A stretch of DNA of 64,000 nt, taken from Capsicum annuum (taxonomy: Eukaryota > Streptophyta > Magnoliopsida > Solanales > Solanaceae). The notes under the pieces were generated by a model. It was given only the letters and a program-made list of their open reading frames with translations. It was not told the origin of the DNA and searched no databases. The DNA lies in assembly GCF_002878395.1 (NCBI RefSeq), contig NC_061115.1, positions 52,306,787-52,370,786 on the forward strand, written 5' to 3'. Below are positions 37,028 through 48,580 of this stretch, one piece after another (position 1 is the first letter of the stretch; every line of letters starts with the position of its first letter). Made by a program: the position numbers and the translations under genes.

Positions 37028-38255
37028 AATGATATGAATATCTTCTCAATCGTTGACATCTTCTATGAGGATGAAAAAGGGGTATCAATAGGTTATCTTG
37101 GTGAATTCTAAGTAGTCAAGAGAACCTAGTCGTGCCACAACAGTAAATCAGGCGCTAATGGGAGGCAACCCAGAATTTTTATGTTTGAGCAAGTGTTTTT
37201 ATTTTTTAAAATTAGGATTTAGTATAGAGAAGGTGAAAAAATGAAAAGGGTTAGCTGGAAGGTCATGAAGACATCCGTGAAAAGCCGTCAAAATTGTGAC
37301 AAGCTATCACGAATGCCATCAGCTAGATCAGACTTAAGAAATTCTCTACCTACTGTTGACGATGATCTTAACAGGCTATCACAACCGTGACAAGCCATCA
37401 TAAATCGTCATCAGCACAAAGCCTAAAATCTGAAAACTGGGCCTAATTTTAATCAGATCAGACCCAGCCCAAATCGCGAACCTTTTCAAATTCCACCACT
37501 TTTAACTTCTTTTTCTTTAGTTATTTTTTTTCCTTAGTTAAAATAGTTTCTATTCTTGGAAAAACACTCTAAGAAAAACAAGTTTAATTTGTGTGTGGTT
37601 TGCACTAAAGAATCAAGAACATCTTCTTCCTTCACACTTTTTCTTGTGCATAGTACTAGATTAAAAGCTCTATCAGGTACACTCTGCTTCAACACTTCTT
37701 TGTTTTTGATGTATGATGAATGAAAGCTAACTCAAGTCCCCAATGTGATTGAACCAAGTTCAAACTTAGAAAATGGCTAAAATTGCACCTAGGGTTTGTT
37801 GTACAAGCCCAAAGGTTGAAAAGATAGCTCACGATTCAAATTCAAGTAAATATTTAGCAAGAAAGGGGACCAAAAATTTAGTTAAAGTCAAAAGTAGGTT
37901 TTGATAAGTGTGACGACATCTATGATAGGCTATCACCATCGTAACGACTTATTAGGAATGTCGTCAAAAGCTGACAAAATTGAAGTTGGTACTGGATAGA
38001 GCTGACGACAATTATGATGGGCTATCACAATTGTGACGGCCTATCATGAAGGTAGTCAAAGAGTATAAAACAAATTTTTGGTTTCTGTCTGAGGTTGATG
38101 ACAACCGTGATAAACTATCATGGTCGTGACAGCTTGTCATGAATTGTTGTCATACCTGGGGCCTGAAACATAAATGAGCTTAAATTATTAATGTACCTGT
38201 GTTTTTTATCTTTAGGGTTGACTAACATTCTTCTAATGTCTCTAGGTACTCTAAA
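37028..38255 (+). repeat. Internal spacer with five 56-57-bp quasi-palindromes
   Basis: Units are at 37266-37321, 37357-37413, 37911-37966, 38003-38058 and 38096-38152. Each opens TGA(C/T/A)GA and nearly always closes GTCA or ATCA. The pitch is 91-93 bp within each cluster, as in the LTRs. The segment ends with pyrimidine-rich TTTTTTATCTTTAG (to about 38216) and TCTCTAG (to about 38246), both possible splice acceptors, just before the extra ORF. Confidence 0.85.
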
Positions 38256-40246
38256 ATGGAACCAAAAAGAAAGAGTCCTACAAAACCAAAGAAAGCGGTC
38301 AAAGATGATGTACATCGTAAGCTCCTCAACGAGGAATATAACTACTGGGAGAAGGAACCCTTGCTCAGAAAGCTAAAGAAGAAGCAGAGTCCAAAGAAAA
38401 CTCCACCACCTCCACCAATTGAGGTGGAGGACAGTGATTATACTAAATCGACCATAGCTTCCGAGTAGTAGGGGTCTAAAAAAAGTAATTCTAAAAAGCA
38501 TGAGTCTGAACATGCTGAAGCTGAAGATAAGGATCAAGGAGAATCGAAAGAATCTGAGTCCGAAGAAACCACTTTCAGGTCCCCATCCACTGAGAAACAA
38601 GATGATAAAGAGACTCCACCTCGGAGGACTCTTATCAAATGTGAGAACCCGTAAGTGACAAACAATGCTAGATGGCCAATCCCTAGAGCTGAAGATATCT
38701 ATATTGATGGTTTGCAAAGAACTGATAGAAGGAATGCAAAGAGGCTAATCCAAGAATAAAAGATGATCATCACGAAAGGGTTGAGCAGATACCCTAAAGT
38801 GGACAAGAAATTCAAAGAATATGGCTTAGGACGGACTAAAGAAAGGGGAGGTTTATTTTAGCCCATACTGGTTCTGGAGTTCTATGTGAATTACCAAGCC
38901 CAGTTGGAGAATATATGCAAATCAGGTGAAAAAGTAGCAGATCAGCCTCTTCTAGTGAGAGTTTGGGAGAGAGGTGTAAGTGTTGATTTTTTGAATAGAG
39001 CCATCAATAGATTCTTGCACAGCCCTGACTTCATATCTCAGGACACCACACCATCATTTTATGCTCGAATAAAAAATAAGGACAATCAACATCCTTGGTT
39101 GGCCAACATCATCGCTGACGGAGAATCGACATGGGTGACAAACCCAAATGAGAGAATCAGTAAGTCCTCTTTGACTCAGGAGACAAAATTTTAGTAGGGC
39201 ATAGTGCGAGTTTAGCTAATGTCTACTGAGGGAGACAATATTCTGAGCGATGACTGGGCTATTTTGGTAGCAAGTTTGGTTCAGCATCTTTCCTTGAAAT
39301 TCAAGGAAATCATTGCAGATGAGATGAAGATCAGGATATCAAGGGTCGACACTGCTTATCCTTTTCCATGTCTTATTACAGAGTTGTGCAGAGCTACTGA
39401 GGTGCCAAAGATTGTGGAAGTTGATGGAGACATTCGTGCTTGGAAGACATACAACCCCATTTAGTTTAATGAGATTCAGCTGGTACTTAGACTTGATAGG
39501 GGGCAGAGGTAGCAACGGAACCATTGGTTACAGATGCAGGAGCAGCACCTCAGGTCGATGTACAGGATTCTTCAACACAGATAGCTTTAGTACCTGAGAC
39601 TGAAGCCAACCCCTCAGTTGCACTAGCAGCAACAGGTTTGGCATTTCAGCCTATTGATATCAAGAAGATGGTTATGCAAACAAAGTGGTTCGACGCCCAG
39701 CTACATGCCTTTATGAAATAGTTTTCTGTTGCTATGGACAAAAGAATCAAGGTTGAACTAGAGCTATTTATGACATTGCCTGCGAGAGTTGTAGATTTGG
39801 AGAACAGATTTGATGCCCGGGCAAAAGAGATGACAGGTGCTGATCTTGCTACATTCAGGGCTGCGTTAGATAAGGTTAAGGCTGAGGTTGGGGTGTTGTA
39901 GAAGCACCAAATTATGACGCCACTAGGTTCGGCTGTGGAAGAATTGGAGGAAAAAATTCCTATACTTGATCTCACTGCAGACTCCCTAAAGAAAAAGAAT
40001 AAAAAGAGGGAAAAGAAAGGCAAGTATAAGAGAGAACAGCTAGATAGTGAAGAAGAAAGAAAAGCGAAGAAGAAGGCAAAGAAGAAGGCAGAAAAGAAAG
40101 AGTTGAAAAAGGCAATATTGGAGTCTATGGATGATAATAAGAAATGGGAATCAGCTATTCGAGCTAGGGCTACAAGTGCTTCATCTATCCAGGCTCCGAC
40201 TACCGCCAGGTCAAGCATGGGGAGAAGACAGCAGATGATACAGTAG
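38256..40246 (+). pseudogene. Extra ORF: 'putative plant transposon protein'-like, with Lys-rich C-terminus (broken)
   Basis: Frame 1 runs 38256-39500 with several stops, frame 2 from about 39506 to 40246 with two, so one frameshift lies near 39500. The N-terminus (about 38256-38640) is Lys/Glu/Pro-rich. The middle has FYVNYQAQLENICKSGE (about 38880), RGVSVDFLNRAINRFLHSPD, PWLANIIADGESTWVTNP, NERISKSSLTQETKF, then two stops where the family usually has two Trp, and PFPCLITELCRA near 39360. This resembles the domain often labelled 'putative plant transposon protein' beside gypsy genes. The C-terminus (39960-40130) is very Lys-rich with KK/KKK runs, possibly nuclear targeting. Function is unknown to me; an Athila env-like role is conceivable but no transmembrane segments are seen. 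Confidence 0.75.
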
Positions 40247-41644
40247 TAGGGTCGAAGACCTAGGATCCACGTGGTTGACTATCTTCAAGTATTCCCTAAC
40301 CCTTTGTCTATTTTATTTTTTATTATTAAGTTGAGGGTGTAGGGTAAATTGTTGTTGTAACATAATCTATAGATAATTAGTAGTACAAGTACGTGTGGCA
40401 GTTGGCTTATTTTGTGATTTATAAGTACTTCTCTGTGGTCTGATCTATTATGTACTATGTGAATTGCATCCATTGTGACCACTATATATCTTTTTATGGC
40501 ATTAGTATGGCAAATGAATGACCTGTGTTAAGCAAATGCATGAACCGGATAAGTAGTGATATGTAAGATACTTGTATACCATGTGTGTGTAAGGTCTTGC
40601 TCAGTTCCTGTTGTTCTTTGAATCTAGAACTTGCTCGATTAGTTGTGCCATGGCCATCAGATAGGCGTTAGGAAAAGATCATAGGTTGTTTTTATATGTT
40701 AGCCCACGTTAGCCTAAATGACCTTCCCAATGTGAATAATATCCCTTGCTCTCCCTTTAAGCCTAAATAGCCTATTTTTTTCTTGTGCACCTTTCACCTT
40801 CCCGTTTACATCACAATGAACCTGTCTTGGCCCTGGTCCTTCTTGGACACTGTGCACCTTGACTTAGCCAAATAACATAAGTTGAGAGTGGCTATTATAT
40901 GGGTGCGTGATGCAATCTATGTATGAATAAAGGTGGAATAAGAAGGATGAATAAAGAGTTGGGTGCGGTGAAAAACAAATAAGAAAAGAGAAACTGTGTG
41001 AAAAATAATAAAAAGATAATCAGTTAATTGAAAAGACCGCATCCATCTTGAGCACGCATGATCAATAAAAGAGGGAAGAAAAGAAGGTTAAGAGTTGAAA
41101 CCACTAGGGTCTAATGTAGTATCAAGGAGTCTTAGTCACTTTAAAATATCCATGAATATCATACCAGCCCCTATCCTACATTACAAGCTTAAGAAAAGCC
41201 CTATAGTGATCCTAACTTACCTATTTGAAGACTTGAATATTGACTGTAAGGGCAAGCCTATGGCATTTGATGCGCAATGTTGGAACTTCATTCTGAGAGT
41301 GAGTCTTGTGTTTATCCCTGTGTGTATAAATTTTGATATGAGCGAAAAAGGGATTTCTTTATTGTGAGGGAACACTATGTATGTTGCTAATCACTGTCTT
41401 GTTCGGATAGTGTGATTTGGGTATGTCCTAGGTTGTTGTTGTTAAAATTTTTGTCATATCTTGATCCTTGTGAGTTGCATGGGTGTTTTCAATAATTGAC
41501 ACAGTTGCTCTTACTTTGACTGACCTTGGAGATGGTGCATGTATTCTGAACTGATATGAGTAGTTAGCTGCCAAATTGTAATTTGTATACTCTTAGTTAT
41601 GTTAAGGTTGCTTGAGGACAAGCAATTGTTTAAGTTGAGGGTGT
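40247..41644 (+). other. Athila-like 3' non-coding region and purine-rich priming site
   Basis: No conserved coding is seen; the 90-codon frame at 41095-41367 shows no motif. The end reads GAGGACAAGCAATTGTTTAA then GTTGAGGGTGT directly before the LTR, the form of the polypurine end of Athila/Tat-type elements. Confidence 0.6.
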
Positions 41645-43012
41645 TGATGTGTGAGCCCATGCTAACATATTTGAAGCTTTTAACTCTAAATAATTGCAAA
41701 GTCTTGAGCAACTTTAGTCGTTTTTTATTAGTTTACTTTGGTTTTGCAGTAAAAGTAGAGAAGAATAAGAACAACAAATAAAGGAAGAAAAAAGTATGAA
41801 ATCGGAAACAAATGAAGAGCTAAGTGTGGCTAACGACATCCATGACATGTCGTCAGCCTGGCGATAGGTTATCAAGGATGCCGTCAAACTTAAGCAGAAG
41901 ACGGGAGTTCCAGGAAGTTTTGCGATGACCTTCATGACACGCTGTCAAGATCCTGATAGGCCGTCAATGATGTCATCAACCTTAGGCAGCAGAAGCTAAA
42001 TTTGCAGAGAAGCTAACGAAGCCCGTGATAGGCCGTCAAAATCATGATAGGCCGTCACAACCTCCATCATCTATTTCAAAGAACATCTAAAACATTAATT
42101 ATATTTCCTTATTTAGGGTTAACTATTTAAGTCCTTTTTTTAGGTTTTTTCTATTATCTATCAATTAATTGACATATCCTATAACACATAATTTTTTTCT
42201 TCTCTCTCTCTCAAAGACAAATATTTTGGTGGTTTTCCTTGTGATTCAATTGAAAGAACACTTTTGATTTCCTTCATTATTGTGAGTTAATCCTTTCAAT
42301 TATGAATTCAACTTGTGTGCTTATTTCCTGCATCATGAGTAGCTAAACACTCTTAACCTGGGTTATGGAATCTAGGATTAGGTCATGATAAGGTGTTGAT
42401 TAATTACTCAAGGTTTAATAGGTGTTAGGATTTCTTGGTAATTCTGATATTCTAACTTATGTCTATTGGTTGCAAATAATAGGCGTACCAACTTTGGTTT
42501 GCTTGAGAAAGAAATCATAAACAGTAGGAAGTGAATTATCGATAGGGACTCAAAAAGGTTTCGTTTAATTAATAGCGCTGTAACAAAGTTGATTAACACG
42601 AGGTAAAATCTTGGCAGTGAGTTGCGATTCCTTAAGTTCGAGAGGATTAGAAAATTAGATCCTTGAATAGGTCAAGAGACATTCGAGCATACTATCGACA
42701 GAGATAGCTTGTCATCCTAACCACCGTGAGAACCTTGAGTTATTTGTAGCATCTTTCATGTACCATAAACCCTAGTGAACATAATCTCGGTTATTTCATA
42801 AAATATTGATTACAAACATTAATCTCAAAGTGACTAACAATTGTCTGAGAAATTTAAAACCTCATTTCAAGAAACAGTAAACAACCAGTGAATTATTTTG
42901 TAAACAACTTGAGTTCACACCCTATTCCCTGTGGGATTCGACCCCAACCTAGTTAGGTTTTATATTGACAATGATTGCTTACCGATTCAAGAGTGTAGTT
43001 TGAGCGTTATCA
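41645..43012 (+). repeat. Athila-like 3' LTR
   Basis: It matches 33130-34501 along its length with many point differences (clearly not a recent insertion). Three 56-bp quasi-palindromes are at 41831-41886, 41923-41978 and 42014-42069. Confidence 0.95.
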
Positions 43013-43017
43013 GTGGA

Positions 43018-45051
43018 GGACCCCAATTTCTCAATAGTCAATTTTCAGTGGCCTAGCACGATTGTGATGCATCGCGCAAAGTTTAAGGTCCCAACCAGTA
43101 GGACAACGTGATGGCTCTACATCGCGATGACTCTGAGATTCCCATTTGTCAATTTCTAGTGAACCACCGTGATAGTGGCGTGTTGCAGTGGCCCATAAAA
43201 TTGGGTTCCCAGTTTAATTTTTCCAACTTCGTACAAAAGTTAAAAAAGGCATTTTGGACTTTCTCCAAGCCTCTTAAACCATGCAAACACTAAATCAAGG
43301 TCATTTACAAGCATTCTATGAAGTTCTTCTCAAATTTTCTCTCAACAAAAACCCTAAGTATCCAAAACCTCTGTCAAGAATCTCAAGAATCCACCATAGA
43401 TTTTCTAAATTAAGTCAAGATTCAAGGATCCCAAGTCAATGGATTCAAGAACACTCTCCCAAGAGTAAGAAGAGGAAGTTTAGAGCAAGCTTGTTCATCT
43501 AATTCCATAATCTAAGGTATGTGGGATTTTGAACAAGGGTAACTCTTTCACCCTTGTGCCCAAAGGCTTATTTAAATCATGATTTCCTAGAAATCTATAA
43601 GGTTTTACATGAATTTGAACTAGGTTTTTTCACCCATTATTATTGAATGAATTATCCTGATAGTTTTTCTGAATTGAAATTTAAATGGCATAATTTCTGC
43701 ATGTTTTCTTGAGAAATTATAGCTGAGTCTATACCCTATGATGTTAATCCTTGAGAAGTTAATAGTTGAAATATTTGAAATATCGAAGCATATGAGTATG
43801 TTGAGATTTTGAGATAAATTGGTGAAATTTCTAGATTTCTACATGTGTTTTGAATCTATATTCTATCTATTATTCTTTTGATAAGTTTTAACTTAAGATT
43901 GAATTATGGGTTATTAAGCCCTACTTGAGACTTGAGATTTTATGAACTACTGGGTTATAAGCACGATTTGAGTATTGTTAGATTTATTGAGAAATATTTT
44001 GACCTAATGGTCATTGACTTTTGAAATCCACTCTACTACATGAGATTTCATATTTGATTATTGGGTTCACGGTGAACCACGAGATTATTTATAAAGGTGG
44101 ATTTTTACAAGATACGCACAGATAATCCAAAAAGAGTAGTATTTAGCACCGAGTGGGCAAGTTATTACGATTTCTTACCCCAACACTATGTGCCACCACC
44201 TAAGGCCATGTTGATATTGGGTCTGAGGCCGAGTTTGTTTAGTGATCACTAGACCTAGGTTATACTCCCTAGCAAAGAGTATGATGTTCCTTCCCAACGC
44301 GGGGTCTCTTCCTTAGGAGGACAAAACGTTGGACTCCATGTAGCTCGCATGGTTTACATCAGTTAAGAGAACCTCCATTGCCCTTTAAACTTTGAGATCG
44401 GTACTTCCTTGAAAACTAAAGTATTCTCCCTTCCTATGAGCTATTTTCCAAATGGTAAAGTTGTAAAATGGTTCCCTAACTAAATCATTTCCTTGATATG
44501 AGTAGTTTCTCTAAACGAAAGTATTCTTCCTTGATATGGTATTTTCCATGAAGCTTTGAGATAAGTTATTTTCTTAAATTTGTGTATCTTTCCATTGAGA
44601 TTGAATGATTTTCCTAAAGCTTAAAATGAGATACTTTCCTAAATTGAACGAAATGCTCCAAGTATGTTTCCAAGTTATATGATTCAGAATTTCAAGTATT
44701 TGAGTTCAAAAGAGTTATGAGATCTTTAGCATTAAAGAATTTCTACTCTCTATGAGATATATAAATGGTTTGAAAGTATTGTTTAAAGTTCCTTTAGCCT
44801 TGAGGATTGATAATAATAGAGGATTTTTTATTTCAACATTAAAGTATGATGACTCACAAGATTTGTGTTACATGTTTCATCTTGCATGACTTATGAGCTT
44901 TATATTTTGTACTTGTTCAAGCCATGTGAGTCATACTATATTGCATGCATGATTTGATTGAAGAAGATTAATACTGTTTTATACATATGCATTCACCCCC
45001 ATATACTCAATACATTCCCGTGTGTTGATCCACATATACGTCTATGTGCTA
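43018..45051 (+). repeat. LARD LTR2, right part, 3' end deleted
   Basis: It resumes GGACCCCAATTTCTCAATAG directly after the Athila duplication, continuing the LTR1 order. It stops at GCTA (45048-45051), where the text jumps to sequence equivalent to 29269 in internal 1. The LTR end and the first 410 bases or so of the internal region are lost. It contains the 73-codon frame 43281-43502, matching the one in LTR1. Confidence 0.85.
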
Positions 45052-48000
45052 TGCTTCCTTACCTATCTATTATTCTTGAGATATCATGATTAGTAAGTTT
45101 CAGTTCCTTCCCAGATAAAGTTCTCAGATTGGCTTGCAAGAAGCTTCAAAAGTCACACAAAGCGGCTCGATCGGAGCCTTCTGGTGTGTCATGAGTCCCT
45201 CGTATTTAAAGATTTGCCTCACTCTTATGAGTCATGTTAGTGAGACAGAATTAGATGCATATTCCTAGATCATTGTATTACATGTTATGTTTCTATCTCT
45301 TGTAATATGTAACCTTTTTATCATTGTGTTTTTTAAAAGAAAAATCAAAATCTAGTGAAGCCGTGTGGGGATATTTCGATTTACTAGCATAGTTGTTTTG
45401 TTTTTCATCTCATTTTCTTGTTTAAAACACAAAACTAAAGTCTAGTGGAGTTGTGTGAAGCCTATTTCAATTCACTAGTAACATGTTGTGCATTATGTTG
45501 TTCTTATGTTGGTTGAAATTAGGGGTTTAGAGTTGTAGTGACAAGAAAGGTGGTAAGGGCCATTTATTAAATTTAGATGCATATATGTATAGCTGAATTT
45601 TATTGCACATGTTTGGGCTAGTAATGAAGTGTTATGTCCTTGTTTGTTTGTTAGTGAGGGATGGAGAAGGGGTCATTAGTTAAGGGGAAATATTGTTTGT
45701 TTGAAGTATGAAAAGTTGTTGATGATAATTGTTGTCTTGGAAAGTATAGGTTATTGATGAAAGTACTCGGTGGATGGGTATTGTTATGTTAGGCGTCCTT
45801 GAGATTTGTAAGATGGAGTTTAGTCAAAACTTATAGAGCTATGAGCTAAGTCTGGGTTGTATAAGTAGGTGGATAGTAATGACGTGTAGAAGGAGGATGT
45901 GTTAATGTATTAGGAATAGATAGGCCATGTGATTACAATCGGTTATTATTGATTACAAAGTTCGAGTGGGCCATGTGAATTTTTGGTTATTGTTGATGTT
46001 TTATTTCATAGCTTCTGAGTGAGATTAGTGCTAGAACTAGGTTTGAACGATTGGTGGTAGTGAAAGTAGAGGCGACAATTTCTTGTTTAATAGTACTAGT
46101 TATAGTGGAGTGATCAAATAGGCTTGAACAGTGTATGCAAGAGCTTAACTTTGTTTGATTCTTAATCAAGTTTGATATTGTATGTATGATGTAGAAGTGT
46201 GCCCAAGGTGCTATGGGGCTATTATTTTTATGAATTACTGCATGTTGTTGGTTAGTAGTAATGTTAAGTTGCTAGGTGTGGCTAGTGAGATAATGAATGA
46301 TGTCATTGATAGATGAGTTAAGGAGTTGTAAATGAAGATGGTGAGTAAGATTTTAATTCTGATTGGTTAGAAATATAAGTTTATAGGCAATGTAGTGGTA
46401 GGCTATGACATCAGTTGTATGGACCATCAATAGGATTGGAGGTACCCGTTCTAAGCGTTAAGTATTAAATGATGACTATTGGGGCCATAGAAGGATGATA
46501 CGTGTCTCAAGCGGTAGTATTATGAGTGGGTGTTACGCTTTGAGGAGTGATGTAATTAAATATGACATGGAGCAGTTACAGTTGACTGAGGACATGGCCC
46601 TGGATAAGAAGATTTTAAGGAAAAGTATTAGGATAGAGGGCTAAGGGTGTGTATGAGTCGTAGTTAGTGATTGGGTGGACTTTGGTTTCCTCGGATTAGC
46701 AATATGAAATTTGTTGTGATGTAGTACCTATGTCCTTTTTATGGTGTCTTATGCTTTTGATGATTTTGGTATACTGCCTTTTTCTTGAGCTTGAGATCAA
46801 TCGAAAGTAGCCTCTCTACTTCTCTAGAGGTAGTGGTATGGACTGCGTATAATCTACCCTCTCCAGGCCCTACTTATGTTGTAATATACTGGGTTTGTTG
46901 TTATTGTTGTTGCCGTTGTTGTTGATGTTTTATGCTTTGAAGTGTAGTCTTTTGGGTCAAGTTCTTCTGTTCATATGCATTGTTATATCCCCGACTCTAG
47001 AGCAAAGTGATTACAGCCAGAATAGAATTTATGTAGTGGTTTACCACCTTGGAGTGATGGCTTATGTCTATGGGAGAGATGATAGAACCAATAACTGGGT
47101 TAAACCTTAAGACTCTGGTAGATGTACTAGTGAGCTGTAGAATAACTTTGAGTAAGATTGATGCTTGACCCAATCTCATTTCAGCACTTTCAGTTGTCCT
47201 ATTAGCTGCTCATATTTTACGTTTTTGTTCCATGATCGTAATTCATGTTCATGCATATGATAGAGAATTATGTACTCTCCTAGTTCCTAAAATTAGGAGT
47301 TCTGGTTCATCCAATAGTCGGGATCACGTTCTATAAATTTTGTACTCTAAATTTAGGTTATGCGACTCATGACTTAAGTACTCGAACAATGCTTTTAGTG
47401 ATTCGCAAAGTCTAGATTTATATCATGTATGTTCTTGGGTTAGACCGCTTTGATAAGTTCATGATGTTATATACCTTAAGCCTCAGTTGAGTGCCAGGTA
47501 GGTACAGTGTCCCTTCATGCTCCAGGTCCTCATGTTCTAACTTTTCAGCGACCTCTTCCTTAGGTCATGATAGATATAATGAACAGTGGTGCCGGTTTGA
47601 GAGAGTAAATGGGTAGTCTTGAAGAGGATAGTCGTATGTAGGTATTTATTCCTGGGTCCCTACTAACAAAGTAGCTCTAGAACCCTTTTTCTAAAATTCA
47701 AAGATTATATGTTTATGATTTGTTCGTGATTCATATGAGTTGAAATAGATGTTCATGCTAAGATTAAGTTGTGATTAATGTTTACTTGTAAGGTTTTCAA
47801 GAATTTGACCCTATTATGTGATGCTCATGTGATGTTCACGATGAACCCTCTTCAACTTGCTTTCTAAATGATATGTTCATTTCAATTTAGTATGGAAATT
47901 ATTGAATAAGCAAACCATGCTCCCCATAAATTTTATAAAATGCTTATGTGAGGGAATTAGAGCCATTATGGCATATTGACCAGAAATCCCCAATTGTGTG

Positions 48001-48580
48001 CAAGCTCATGCATGCCAAGTATTTGTTGAAAAGCCTTAGTGAATGAATGGTGAAATGGTAGTATGATATTCCCCAATTATGTTTTCTCCGATACATACCA
48101 AGACTTAATTACGTGCTTAGTGTTTGATGCAAGACCTTGTTGAGTGGAATATAATTCAATAGCATGTCCCCCTATGTTATTACATGTTTAGGAGTCCTAA
48201 ATGCGTGAAGTGATTCTTTACTAATTGTGATGGTGGACGAACGTCCGTGGTCTTGATTATTCAAGAATGGTTATGTTTAACTTTTATGTTATCGAGTCCT
48301 GGTGGTATTTATACCCGATAATTTAGCTGTCGTCTAGAGCCGTGTAAGTTCTTACGATAATCTTAGTCGAGCCATTATTCTCAGAACTCAGCCCTTCTAA
48401 TCTAAAGTGTAGCTATGTATCTATTATTACATGAGTTCTTGTAATTTTTGAGGCGTTTAAGAGTTTAGAAAGATTCTGAGCCCGTTTAACAAATTACTTC
48501 AGCTATGTATACTCAATTTTTCCTGTGTTCTTAGTCTAGCTAGTGACATTCAATGATAAATATTTCAAAGGGGGAGATAT
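45052..48580 (+). repeat. LARD internal region 2 (5' deleted)
   Basis: It is collinear with 29273-32793, including the 90-bp duplication, the SINE and the closing purine tract (AAAGGGGGAGATAT, to 48580). It is non-coding. Confidence 0.85.
46788..46925 (+). mobile_element. TS-type SINE, copy 2 (same insertion as copy 1)
   Basis: It reads CTTGAGCTTGAGATCAATCG, GCCTCTCTACTTCTCTAGAG and ends in a (TTG)n tail. It lies at the same relative place in the internal region as 31008-31150, so the SINE was there before the array expanded. Confidence 0.75.

Larger units (their letters stand above)
33125..43017 (+). mobile_element. Athila/Tat-like non-autonomous gypsy element, complete with both LTRs
   Basis: LTRs are 33130-34501 and 41645-43012, both TGATGTGTGAGCCC..GAGCGTTATCA. 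The flanks GCGGA (33125-33129) and GTGGA (43013-43017) are a 5-bp duplication with one CpG-to-TpG change. The order is LTR, tRNA-Asp-type primer site, gag-protease, repeat array, extra ORF, non-coding tail, LTR. I find no RT, RNase H or integrase, so replication would depend on a partner. Such gag-bearing, pol-lacking elements are known in plants (TR-GAG); the extra ORF is less usual. Confidence 0.85.

Noticed and set aside
39646..40218. 190-codon minus-strand frame, Phe/Ser/Leu-rich
   Set aside because: Antisense shadow of the Lys-rich end of the extra ORF; the plus strand shows the recognisable domain order.
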